Below, one piece after another: positions 1-5,629 of a stretch of DNA of 21,127 bases. The translations under genes and the position numbers were made by a program. The notes under the pieces are model-generated. The model saw nothing but the letters and a program-made list of their open reading frames with translations, ran no database searches and was not told where the DNA came from. Origin of the DNA: a virus; the IMG/VR virus record IMGVR_UViG_3300026473_000050, positions 1-21,127 of that record; one strand, 5' to 3'. Position 1 is the stretch's first letter. Every line of letters starts with the position of its first letter.

Positions 1-2
1 AC

Positions 3-455
3 GCGGTACAACTAAAAAAAGACGAAGGATTAGAAACTGCTTCTATTGATTCTTGGAAGGACTTAAACCACCCTTACAACGATTACGGTGGTTATGCTCA
101 GTATTTAGAGTTCGTTCTTCCGTATCGTAACCAAATCGCAGAAGACAACGACTTACACCTGCATACTATTATTCATCCCAAGTTAACCGAAAAGGAAAAC
201 GGAAAAAGAAGCGCACCAGTTCCATACGATTTAAAAGGCGGTTCGGAATGGTTTAACTCGGGAAAATGTATGATAACCGTACACCGAGATGACCCGACTT
301 ACTATAAAGCGGAATTGTATTTTAACAAGATTAAACCGCGTTCAAACGGGAAAATAGGTAAACACGAAATCTTTTTCGATAAAGAAAAATTAGTTTACTT
401 TGAACAGGAACAACACGGGAACACATTAATTAAAAAATACGCTAAAGCAAAATAA
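3..455 (+). CDS. DnaB/Twinkle-type replicative helicase, C-terminal fragment
   Basis: Open from the left edge of the window to TAA at 453-455, giving the last 150 residues of a longer protein. The fragment carries the pattern seen at the end of T7 gp4/Twinkle-like hexameric helicases: a His-Pro (HPK) after a beta strand, then a YDLKGGSEWF segment (the 'GS' motif before the arginine-finger region), then ITVHR and a KIKPRSNGKIGKHEIFFD strand pair in which basic residues lead into the final strands. In this family these parts bind DNA and complete the ATP site between neighbouring subunits. The protein would unwind DNA at the phage fork; whether it also has an N-terminal primase cannot be seen. 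The next gene starts on the last base of its stop codon (TAATG), so the two are translationally coupled. The methionine at 270 is internal, since similarity to the family continues upstream of it. Confidence 0.75.
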   Translation, partial: AVQLKKDEGLETASIDSWKDLNHPYNDYGGYAQYLEFVLPYRNQIAEDNDLHLHTIIHPKLTEKENGKRSAPVPYDLKGGSEWFNSGKCMITVHRDDPTYYKAELYFNKIKPRSNGKIGKHEIFFDKEKLVYFEQEQHGNTLIKKYAKAK

Positions 456-745
456 TGGACGATTTCACAACACTAAGAGCGCAGGTTTTACTTTCTCACA
501 CTTACTTAAAGATTCAGGGAAGTTTAGACGAAATAAAAGCGAAGAACCCTAACCGAACCGATTTAATTGATTCAATGGAAGAAACATTAGAACATATACA
601 AGAATGTAAGGTATATTGGAATCAACTCGAACAAGAATACCGAGCGTTGCGCCAAAACGCTTATCGATTAGAATTAGTTAACTTGGACTTAAAGACGGAA
701 AATAACCGCTTAGAAGCAATAAATAAAGCCTTAAATTATGAATAG
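455..745 (+). CDS. small coiled-coil phage protein, function unknown
   Basis: A 96-residue acidic protein with no catalytic motif. Leu, Ile and charged residues recur in a heptad-like pattern across most of its length, especially residues 35-95 (LEHIQECK, LEQEYRALRQ, LDLKTENNRLEAINKAL), so it is predicted to be a mainly helical coiled-coil dimer or oligomer. It starts one base into the helicase stop codon and its own end overlaps the next start by 8 bases, placing it in the replication operon. A role as helicase accessory or replisome adaptor is possible from position only. Its base composition matches the phage core genes, unlike its downstream neighbour. Confidence 0.6.
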   Translation: MDDFTTLRAQVLLSHTYLKIQGSLDEIKAKNPNRTDLIDSMEETLEHIQECKVYWNQLEQEYRALRQNAYRLELVNLDLKTENNRLEAINKALNYE

Positions 746-1094
746 AATAAAAGGTTTATATATATGTAAATGTTACAGGATTATAGATAATAAATTACAG
801 CCTGTATTAAAATATGGAAAAACAAATAATATAAATACAAGAATGTATTTTTATAATAAAAATGGTTTAGCTTATAAATTAATTGCATTTTTTCCGTGTA
901 AAGATTTTATTGATGAAAGAGAAAATTTAATACACCAAAATTATGAAGCATATAGAATTACAAGAAGCGAACATATTTTATACGAAAAAGGTGAATTCAA
1001 TCAATTATATGATATTGTTAAAGAGGCATCCGAAGTAACGATTAAAAAATTATATAATAAACAACGAAAATGGATAGGTTTCTCAATACAATAA
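738..1094 (+). CDS. GIY-YIG-like (T5orf172/Mug113-type) nuclease
   Basis: 118 residues. The start fits a compact GIY-YIG-like fold: a GLYICK strand (residues 6-11), then LKYGKTNNINTR (24-35) with the Gly-Lys-Thr and the Arg usual for this group, then an acidic segment DERENLIHQN (58-67) that could supply the catalytic Glu. Families of this shape include free-standing phage homing nucleases and T5orf172-type proteins; the specific activity is inferred. The gene is far more AT-rich than its neighbours. Its Asn codons are almost all AAT and its Arg codons mostly AGA/AGG, whereas nearby core genes favour AAC and use CGA/CGT. That suggests recent acquisition as a small accessory (moron or homing) gene next to ninG. 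Start at 738 is the first ATG and overlaps the previous gene by 8 bases. Confidence 0.5.
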   Translation: MNRIKGLYICKCYRIIDNKLQPVLKYGKTNNINTRMYFYNKNGLAYKLIAFFPCKDFIDERENLIHQNYEAYRITRSEHILYEKGEFNQLYDIVKEASEVTIKKLYNKQRKWIGFSIQ

Positions 1095-1095
1095 T

Positions 1096-1614
1096 ATGAA
1101 GTGTAAGAACTGTAAAGCCGAATTTAATCCCGTTCGATTTAACCAAAAGTATTGCCTAGAATCCGATTGTGTTCGTGTTTGGGTAGAAACTGAAAAGGAA
1201 AAACAATGGAAGAAGAAAAAAAAGCAATTAAAAGACGAATTGCAAACCTTACCCGAGTTGCTTAAATTGGCTCAAATAACCTTTAACAAGTACATTCGAT
1301 TAAGAGACAAGAATAAACCTTGTGTAAGTTGCGAAAAGCCGTTAGGCGCGAAATACGATGCGGGACATTATTTTAGTTTGGGTGGACACAAGGCAGTAAC
1401 CTTTGACGAAGACAACGTACACGCTCAATGCGTAACGTGTAATCAATATAAACACGGAAACCTACTTAACTACCAAATCGGTATTCAGGAACGAATAGGC
1501 GCAGATAGATTAATAGAACTCCACGCAAAAGCACACGAAACCCGAAAGTACACACGCGAAGAACTTAAAGAAATAATAGAAACCTATAAACAAAAAATAA
1601 AAGAAATACAATGA
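1096..1614 (+). CDS. ninG: NinG/Rap-like recombination nuclease
   Basis: 172 residues, close to the usual length of lambda NinG (Rap), a structure-specific nuclease that acts on Holliday junctions and D-loops in Red-type recombination. Two zinc-binding clusters are visible: an N-terminal one with C3, C6, C20 and C25, and a second made of CVSC (76-79) and CVTC (112-115) around DAGHYFS (88-94), an HNH-like core. Residues 35-50 are strongly basic and helical; the tail is a charged helix. It sits in the same operon as an ERF annealing protein and a YqaJ exonuclease further on, so resolution of recombination intermediates fits the context. Composition is core-phage-like, in contrast with the AT-rich genes on either side. 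Its stop overlaps the next start by 4 bases. Confidence 0.85.
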   Translation: MKCKNCKAEFNPVRFNQKYCLESDCVRVWVETEKEKQWKKKKKQLKDELQTLPELLKLAQITFNKYIRLRDKNKPCVSCEKPLGAKYDAGHYFSLGGHKAVTFDEDNVHAQCVTCNQYKHGNLLNYQIGIQERIGADRLIELHAKAHETRKYTREELKEIIETYKQKIKEIQ

Positions 1615-2075
1615 AAGTAAAATTAGATTTAATGGAAATAGAATTGTGTAAATATATTGGAATAAGTAGAAGTAATATGGCAAGAAAAAATAATGTTATG
1701 GACGCAAAAATTGGAAATCAAAATGGAATTGAAGCAGATATTCAAGGATTTATGGCTGAATATGCTTTTGCTAAAAAATTTAATTTATTTCCTGATTTTG
1801 GTTTGTCTATAAGAAGCGGAAGTTACGATGGTATAACAAAAAAGGGTTATAGATATGATATAAAATCTACTAAAAATAAAAATGGTAATTTATTATCTAC
1901 ATTAAAAATTAACAATGATATAGATATTTATGTTTTGGCTTTTGTTGAAAACGATACAGTAGAATTTGTTGGTTGGGCAAATAAAAATGAATTAATAAAT
2001 GAAAATAATATAAAAGATTTAGGACACGGCAAAGGGTATTTTTTAAGTAGAAATAAATTAAAAAAATTTACCTAA
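1611..2075 (+). CDS. PD-(D/E)XK-like endonuclease, putative
   Basis: 154 residues. After a helical N-terminal third there is a helix with GFMAEYAF (46-53), then SYDG (71-74) and YRYDIKST (80-87). The order Glu50, Asp73, Asp83-Ile-Lys85 reproduces the E...D...(D/E)XK arrangement of the restriction-endonuclease fold; the rest is alternating strands ending in VGWANK. Phages carry stand-alone proteins of this kind with unknown targets (host DNA breakdown, branched DNA or defence have all been suggested for the fold); the target here is not known. Codon use is strongly AT-biased: nearly all Asn are AAT and all five Arg are AGA, like the gene at 738-1094 but unlike ninG between them. It is the last gene before the promoter at 2084-2109. 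Confidence 0.55.
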   Translation: MKVKLDLMEIELCKYIGISRSNMARKNNVMDAKIGNQNGIEADIQGFMAEYAFAKKFNLFPDFGLSIRSGSYDGITKKGYRYDIKSTKNKNGNLLSTLKINNDIDIYVLAFVENDTVEFVGWANKNELINENNIKDLGHGKGYFLSRNKLKKFT

Positions 2076-2083
2076 AATTTATT

Positions 2084-2109
2084 TTGTAATATAAAAAGTG
2101 TTATATTTG
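2084..2109 (+). promoter_or_regulatory. Bacteroidota-type promoter for the recombination operon
   Basis: A TTG (2084-2086) is followed, 15 bases on, by TATATTTG (2102-2109), an exact match to the Bacteroidota -7 consensus TAnnTTTG. The spacing is slightly shorter than the usual 17-23 bases. It lies in the only real gap (2076-2132) upstream of the ERF gene, and a start near 2114-2116 would leave a leader of under 20 bases before the ATG at 2133. The same octamer occurs at the 4264-4271 promoter. Confidence 0.55.
2088..2107. promoter_or_regulatory. inverted repeat overlapping the promoter, possible operator
   Basis: AATATAA (2088-2094) and TTATATT (2101-2107) are perfect inverted copies separated by 6 bases. 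The pair fills the promoter spacer and runs into the -7 element, where a bound repressor would block the polymerase. All 14 arm bases are A or T, so chance is a real alternative. Confidence 0.3.
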
Positions 2110-2132
2110 TATGTAATTAAAAATTTTACGCT

Positions 2133-2660
2133 ATGAAACATTTATTTAAGTCGTTGGCGCAGTTCCAACAAGAAGTCCCTGTAATTCACAAGGGTACACA
2201 AGGCTTCGGGTATTCTTACGCTGATTTACCCGCTATCTTTGAAAAGATTAACCCGTTATTAGCCAAACACGGATTAGGCTTTACGCAGTTGCTTAATTCA
2301 AAAGATGGTTCGAATTACATAGTAACGGTAATTTTTCACGTTGAAACTGGAGAATCAATCGAAAGCCAAACTATTATACCACAAGTTACCTTAAAAGGAA
2401 TGAACGATTACCAATCATTCGGGAGCGGTGTTACTTACTTTAGACGTTATGCGTTGAGTTCAGCACTCGGATTAGTTACGGACAAAGATACGGACGCTTC
2501 AGGCGAACAAGTAAAAGACGAACCAAAGAAGCCTACAATAGACCAAAAGCGTTTAGGTAAGGCTTTAGAAGCAATCTCAGAAGGTAAATACACTAAAGAC
2601 GAACTACTATCTAACTTTAGTTTAACTGATTCACAAATAAAATTACTTGAAAACGTATGA
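2133..2660 (+). CDS. erf: ERF-family single-strand annealing protein
   Basis: 175 residues. The first 122 or so match the ERF superfamily of phage recombinases: a YADLPAIFEKINPLLAKHGL block (residues 29-48), an alternating strand region with HVETGESIES, and the signature GSGVTYFRRYALSSALGL (97-114) followed by an Asp-rich end to the core (TDKDTDA). These proteins form rings that anneal complementary single strands, as in phage P22. The C-terminal third is a linker and a small helical part, likely for partner contacts. The start follows directly after the promoter at 2084-2109, with no competing ATG. The stop overlaps the start of the YqaJ exonuclease (ATGA), the classical exonuclease-plus-annealer pair. 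Confidence 0.9.
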   Translation: MKHLFKSLAQFQQEVPVIHKGTQGFGYSYADLPAIFEKINPLLAKHGLGFTQLLNSKDGSNYIVTVIFHVETGESIESQTIIPQVTLKGMNDYQSFGSGVTYFRRYALSSALGLVTDKDTDASGEQVKDEPKKPTIDQKRLGKALEAISEGKYTKDELLSNFSLTDSQIKLLENV

Positions 2661-3328
2661 AAGTCCGATGTTCTCAAATTGGTAAGATAATGACTAACCC
2701 CCGTAAGTCGGGGGAAGTCCTAAGCCAAACCGCAAAAACGTACGTTCAAGACCTTGTGTTATTAGAAAAGTACGGAATCCGTAAAGAGTTTTCCAGTAGA
2801 TACACCGACAAAGGAAACGATGTAGAAGAACTTTCGATAGCATTGGTTAACGAGGTATTGAATTACAAGTTCATTTACAAGAACGATGAACACTTTGAAA
2901 ACGATTGGGTTACAGGAACTCCCGACGTAAACACGGACGAAGTATTAATAGACGTTAAGAGTTCTTGGGATGCTTCTACATTCCCGTTCTTTGAGACCGA
3001 AATACCAAACAAAGATTATTACTATCAACTTCAAGGGTATATGTGGCTAACTGGCAAACAAGAATCCGTGTTAGCGTATTGCTTAATTGATACTCCGTTA
3101 GAAATGGTTGAAGACGAAGTAAGGAGAGCGCATTGGAAACTACATCTAATTGACGAAAACACGGAACTACGTCAAGAAGTAGAATCTAAACACAAATTCG
3201 GACACATACCAAATAATCGCAGGGTTAAATATTGGTTTGTTCAACGTGATGAACAAGTAATTGAGCAAATCAAAGAACGTGTAGAACTATGCCGAGAATA
3301 CTATAATCTTTTAATGAAAACGATATGA
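2657..3328 (+). CDS. YqaJ/lambda-exonuclease-type recombinase nuclease
   Basis: 223 residues, typical for YqaJ-like viral exonucleases. The PD-(D/E)XK site is visible: GNDVEE (53-58), GTPDV (87-91) with Asp90, LIDVKSSW (97-104) giving Asp99-Val-Lys101, then YYYQLQGYMWLTG (121-133) with the Gln-Tyr helix usual for this family. Such enzymes digest one strand from DNA ends and hand the overhang to the annealing partner, here the ERF protein encoded just upstream. The C-terminal part is helical and charged. It is coupled to erf by an ATGA overlap, and its own stop overlaps the next start the same way. Codon use is core-phage-like. Confidence 0.88.
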   Translation: MKVRCSQIGKIMTNPRKSGEVLSQTAKTYVQDLVLLEKYGIRKEFSSRYTDKGNDVEELSIALVNEVLNYKFIYKNDEHFENDWVTGTPDVNTDEVLIDVKSSWDASTFPFFETEIPNKDYYYQLQGYMWLTGKQESVLAYCLIDTPLEMVEDEVRRAHWKLHLIDENTELRQEVESKHKFGHIPNNRRVKYWFVQRDEQVIEQIKERVELCREYYNLLMKTI

Positions 3329-3549
3329 AACAAACAGCAGTAGAGTGGTTACAAAAACAATTAGAGTGTTTTGGAAATAAATATGAACTACAAATGTCTT
3401 GGGCTACAGTAGATGAGTTACTTGAACAAGCCAAAGAAATGGAGAAAGAGCAGATAATTAATGCATTAATGACGAGTGAAGTTGAATTATTAGCTTGGGG
3501 TATATCAGCAGAACAATACTACAACGAAACATATGAAAGCAATACTTGA
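3325..3549 (+). CDS. small phage protein, function unknown
   Basis: 74 residues, acidic and mainly helical. The pattern VEWLQKQLE...TVDELLEQAKEMEKEQI recalls short proteins that are common in phages and mobile regions of Bacteroidota and have no assigned role. No membrane segment, Cys cluster or catalytic motif is visible. It is coupled to the exonuclease by an ATGA overlap and overlaps the next gene by 17 bases, so it belongs to the recombination operon. An adaptor or regulatory role would be guesswork. Confidence 0.6.
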   Translation: MKQTAVEWLQKQLECFGNKYELQMSWATVDELLEQAKEMEKEQIINALMTSEVELLAWGISAEQYYNETYESNT

Positions 3550-3754
3550 ATTTAACCTACCTGAAGACGAAGCAGAATACTACTGTGCAAATAAAGGAAC
3601 TGCGATGTTAAACGTACTTTGGGAACTTCGTGATGAACTACGCAAAATGTACAAATACGAAGAACTAAACGAAGACGAATGGAAAATAGTTGAGCGAATG
3701 CGGGATTTTCTAAACGATAGCTTAAACAACCACGAAATAAACTTAAATAAATAA
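3533..3754 (+). CDS. small conserved phage protein (MKAILEFNLPED family)
   Basis: 73 residues opening with the beta strand MKAILEFNLPED, followed by a helix with LWELRDELRKMYKYEE. I recognise this opening and the following WELRDELR-type helix as a family found widely in phages of Firmicutes and Bacteroidota near replication genes; to my knowledge it has no established function. The protein is acidic and soluble. It overlaps the upstream gene and is followed 4 bases later by the SSB-tail gene. Confidence 0.65.
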   Translation: MKAILEFNLPEDEAEYYCANKGTAMLNVLWELRDELRKMYKYEELNEDEWKIVERMRDFLNDSLNNHEINLNK

Positions 3755-3757
3755 CAA

Positions 3758-3994
3758 ATGGAAACAAAAAACAACACGGGAGCAATTTTTAAGAACGATA
3801 AAAAACAAGGTAATCAACCAGACTACCGAGGTAAAGTAAATGTAAACGGAAAAGAAATGGAGATAGCGTTATGGTTGAAGGAATCCAGTAAAGGAACGAA
3901 GTATTTTTCGTGTTCATTTAGCGAACCATACGTGAATGAAACACCAAAACAAGTACACACACAAATAATAGACGAAGACGATTTACCCTTTTGA
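3758..3994 (+). CDS. small DNA-metabolism protein with SSB-like C-terminal tail
   Basis: 78 residues. The body (GAIFKN, PDYRGKVNVNGKEMEIALWLKE) looks like a short beta-rich domain related to the DUF736-like phage/plasmid proteins. The last residues, IIDEDDLPF, match the acidic tail with a terminal Pro-Phe by which bacterial SSB recruits its partners. Sequence therefore suggests either a minimal single-strand DNA-binding protein or a protein that mimics the SSB tail. It lies in the operon with ERF and YqaJ proteins, where single-stranded DNA is made. The body is shorter than an ordinary OB-fold SSB, so direct DNA binding is not certain. Confidence 0.6.
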   Translation: METKNNTGAIFKNDKKQGNQPDYRGKVNVNGKEMEIALWLKESSKGTKYFSCSFSEPYVNETPKQVHTQIIDEDDLPF

Positions 3995-3996
3995 TT

Positions 3997-4203
3997 ATGT
4001 TTATAGATGATAACTCCTTACGCAAGGAACTGAAGCAAATACTTCTTACCAAAACACGAAACCAAGTAGTTAAGGAAATAAAGCAACGAGGTTTAAAGAT
4101 GCACCAATACACAATAGACCGATTTTTATCAGGCGCATTGGTAAGCATCAAAACACTACGAACACTTGACGAATACGTTTACCGAGTAAGTAAAGGAATC
4201 TAA
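3997..4203 (+). CDS. small helix-turn-helix DNA-binding protein
   Basis: 68 residues from ATG at 3997. A TTG start at 3991 would add two residues, but it overlaps the upstream stop and gives no benefit. The segment NQVVKEIKQRGLKMHQYTID followed by RFLSGALVSIKTLRTLDEYV fits a Cro/XRE-like helix-turn-helix: a first helix, a Gly turn, a recognition helix, then the S...TL...L helix usual in these folds. It is the last gene before a terminator, and the next promoter 40 bases downstream contains a perfect palindrome (4246-4262), a plausible target. A role in switching between the early operon and the sigma-led operon is inferred from this layout. Confidence 0.6.
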   Translation: MFIDDNSLRKELKQILLTKTRNQVVKEIKQRGLKMHQYTIDRFLSGALVSIKTLRTLDEYVYRVSKGI

Positions 4204-4207
4204 CATT

Positions 4208-4235
4208 AAGCCGACTTTCGTGGTCGGTTTTTTTG
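4208..4235 (+). terminator. rho-independent terminator ending the early operon
   Basis: CCGAC (4211-4215) pairs with GTCGG (4223-4227) across a short loop; flanking A/T bases extend the stem to 8 pairs (4208-4230), and a T-run follows. It starts 5 bases after the HTH gene stop. Confidence 0.85.
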
Positions 4236-4242
4236 TTTTTTG

Positions 4243-4271
4243 TTGTGATTAGAAATTAATCATTATATTTG
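4243..4271 (+). promoter_or_regulatory. promoter of the sigma-led (late) operon
   Basis: TTG (4243-4245), an 18-base spacer, then TATATTTG (4264-4271), an exact TAnnTTTG match with ideal Bacteroidota spacing. It follows directly on a terminator. The start of transcription would fall near 4276-4278, leaving only about 10 bases before the ATG at 4287, so the message is nearly leaderless. Confidence 0.75.
4246..4262. promoter_or_regulatory. palindromic operator candidate in the promoter spacer
   Basis: TGATTA-GAAAT-TAATCA: two perfect 6-base arms with a 5-base centre, lying exactly between the -33 and -7 elements. A bound repressor would exclude RNA polymerase. The HTH gene ending at 4203 is the nearest candidate regulator; this pairing is inference. 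Confidence 0.5.
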
Positions 4272-4286
4272 ACTACAAAATGAACA

Positions 4287-4820
4287 ATGGAATGGCTTAA
4301 CATCGTAGTGAAAGACCACAAAGAATGGGTTAAACTGGTCAAAAGTTTTGGCGAGGATTTCTTCGCTGAAGACATCGTGCAAGAATCCTACCTACGATTA
4401 CATAAGTATTGCAAACCTGAAAATATTATTCAAGATGGTCAAGTCAATAAAGGTTTTATGTATTTTGTTTTACGCAATCTTTACCTATTACACGTTAAGG
4501 CTGAAAAGAAGAACGAAATGGTAAACCTTGACAACTTACCCTTACTAAAAGACGAACCAACCAACCTAACTAAAGAAGAAGCCTATACACGATTGCTCAG
4601 TAAAATACACGAAGAAGTAGATTCGTGGCATTGGTACGATAAACAACTTTTCACGATATACAAAGACACGGATTTAAGTATTAGAGACATCGCAAAGGAA
4701 ACTACAATCAGTTCCAGTTCAATCTTCAATACCTTAAAGAACTGCAAAAGCAAAGTAAGGAATAAGTTTAAGGAAGATTATGAGGACTACAAAAACGAAG
4801 ATTACGAATTAATTAAATAA
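4287..4820 (+). CDS. sigma-70-like transcription factor (ECF-like), phage-encoded
   Basis: 177 residues. Region-2-like sequence is seen at AEDIVQESYLRLHKY (27-41) and GFMYFVLRNLYLLHV (56-70), the helices that bind the RNA polymerase clamp and melt the -10. A region-4-like helix-turn-helix follows at about 128-155 (LSIRDIAKETTISSSSIFNTL) for -35 recognition. Two-domain size and order match small sigma factors. As the first gene of a new operon that continues into terminase and virion genes, it could direct late transcription, as RinA/ArpU-type regulators do upstream of terminase in other phages. An anti-host role cannot be excluded. ATG at 4287 is the first usable start; an ATG at 4280 runs into a stop after six codons. 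Confidence 0.75.
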   Translation: MEWLNIVVKDHKEWVKLVKSFGEDFFAEDIVQESYLRLHKYCKPENIIQDGQVNKGFMYFVLRNLYLLHVKAEKKNEMVNLDNLPLLKDEPTNLTKEEAYTRLLSKIHEEVDSWHWYDKQLFTIYKDTDLSIRDIAKETTISSSSIFNTLKNCKSKVRNKFKEDYEDYKNEDYELIK

Positions 4821-4827
4821 AATAAAT

Positions 4828-5223
4828 ATGGCACGAAGAAAAAAACAAGCCGAAGGTTTAGGAGACACGGTAGAGCAAGTTTTAGAAGCTACAGGAATCG
4901 CAAAGGTAGCTAAATGGGTATTAGGCGAAGATTGCGGATGCGAAGAACGTAAACAAAAGTTAAATGACCTTTGGAGATACAAACGACCTGAATGCCTAAC
5001 GGAAGACGAATACAAATATTTAGACGGATTCTTTGCACAGGGTAGAAATTCAGTTTCTCCAAGCGAACAACGAGAACTACTTAAAATCTACAATCGAATA
5101 ATGCACGAAAAAATGCAACCTACAAGTTGCGGTTCGTGTTTACGGGAAGTAGTTAATAAATTGAATAAGTTATACGCAATCTATAAAGAAGAACAAGATG
5201 CCGATACCACAACCAACGAGTAA
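4828..5223 (+). CDS. Cys-rich phage protein, possible zinc-binding, function unknown
   Basis: 131 residues. An N-terminal helix (LGDTVEQVLEATGIAKVAK) is followed by GEDCGCEERKQKLN (C36, C38), then a segment with C56, and near the end PTSCGSC (C101, C104). The CxC and CxxC pairs could bind one zinc ion. I recognise the EDCGCEERK pattern from Bacteroidota phages, where it lies near packaging genes, but I know of no assigned function. A preceding A-rich leader (AAATAAAATAAAT) serves as the translation signal. Its end overlaps the HAD gene by 26 bases. Confidence 0.6.
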   Translation: MARRKKQAEGLGDTVEQVLEATGIAKVAKWVLGEDCGCEERKQKLNDLWRYKRPECLTEDEYKYLDGFFAQGRNSVSPSEQRELLKIYNRIMHEKMQPTSCGSCLREVVNKLNKLYAIYKEEQDADTTTNE

Positions 5224-5629
5224 CGAAAGTGAAAAGGAATTTATCCAGCGTTGTATGGATGATTCTAAAATGAAGGACGAATACGATATAGACCAACGCT
5301 ACGCAGTTTGTCAAGATGCGTTTAAAACCAAGTTAGCCGGCGAAAAGATTTCATTCGATTTTGACGGAACTTTAAGTACGAAACGAGGTTACGAAAAGGC
5401 GAAGCAACTAATAAGCGAAGGAGCAGAAGTTTACATCATCTCAGCAAGGCAAAATAAAGACGGAATGTTAGCTAAAGCAAACGAGTTAGATATACCAGTA
5501 GGAAGGGTTTACGCTATGGGTAGCAACGAAGCTAAAATTGAAAAGGTAAAGGAACTTGGAATAGTAACACACTACGATAACAACGTTGATGTCGTACGAG
5601 CATTAAGAGGAATAGGCGCAATAATATGA
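5198..5629 (+). CDS. HAD-family phosphatase with short phage N-terminal domain
   Basis: 143 residues in two parts. Residues 1-42 (MPIPQPTSNESEKEFIQRCM ... QRYAVCQDAF) match a short helical domain I know from head-protein or protease N-termini in other phages. Residues 50-143 are a minimal capless HAD domain: motif I DFDGT (54-58, nucleophile Asp54 and Asp56), motif II IISAR (Ser82), motif III Lys113 or Lys116, motif IV HYDNN with Asp127. The family removes phosphate from nucleotides, nucleic acid ends, sugars or small molecules; the substrate here is unknown. It is joined by ATGA to the ParB-like gene, suggesting joint work. Start at 5198 is supported by the conserved MPIP opening. Confidence 0.7.
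   Translation: MPIPQPTSNESEKEFIQRCMDDSKMKDEYDIDQRYAVCQDAFKTKLAGEKISFDFDGTLSTKRGYEKAKQLISEGAEVYIISARQNKDGMLAKANELDIPVGRVYAMGSNEAKIEKVKELGIVTHYDNNVDVVRALRGIGAII

Noticed and set aside
270-455. Independent 61-residue gene at the left end
   Set aside because: The same frame is open to the window edge and the upstream residues continue the helicase pattern, so the Met at 270 is internal.
3991-3996. TTG start two codons upstream of the ATG for the small HTH gene
   Set aside because: It overlaps the upstream stop and adds only two residues; ATG at 3997 is the simpler choice.
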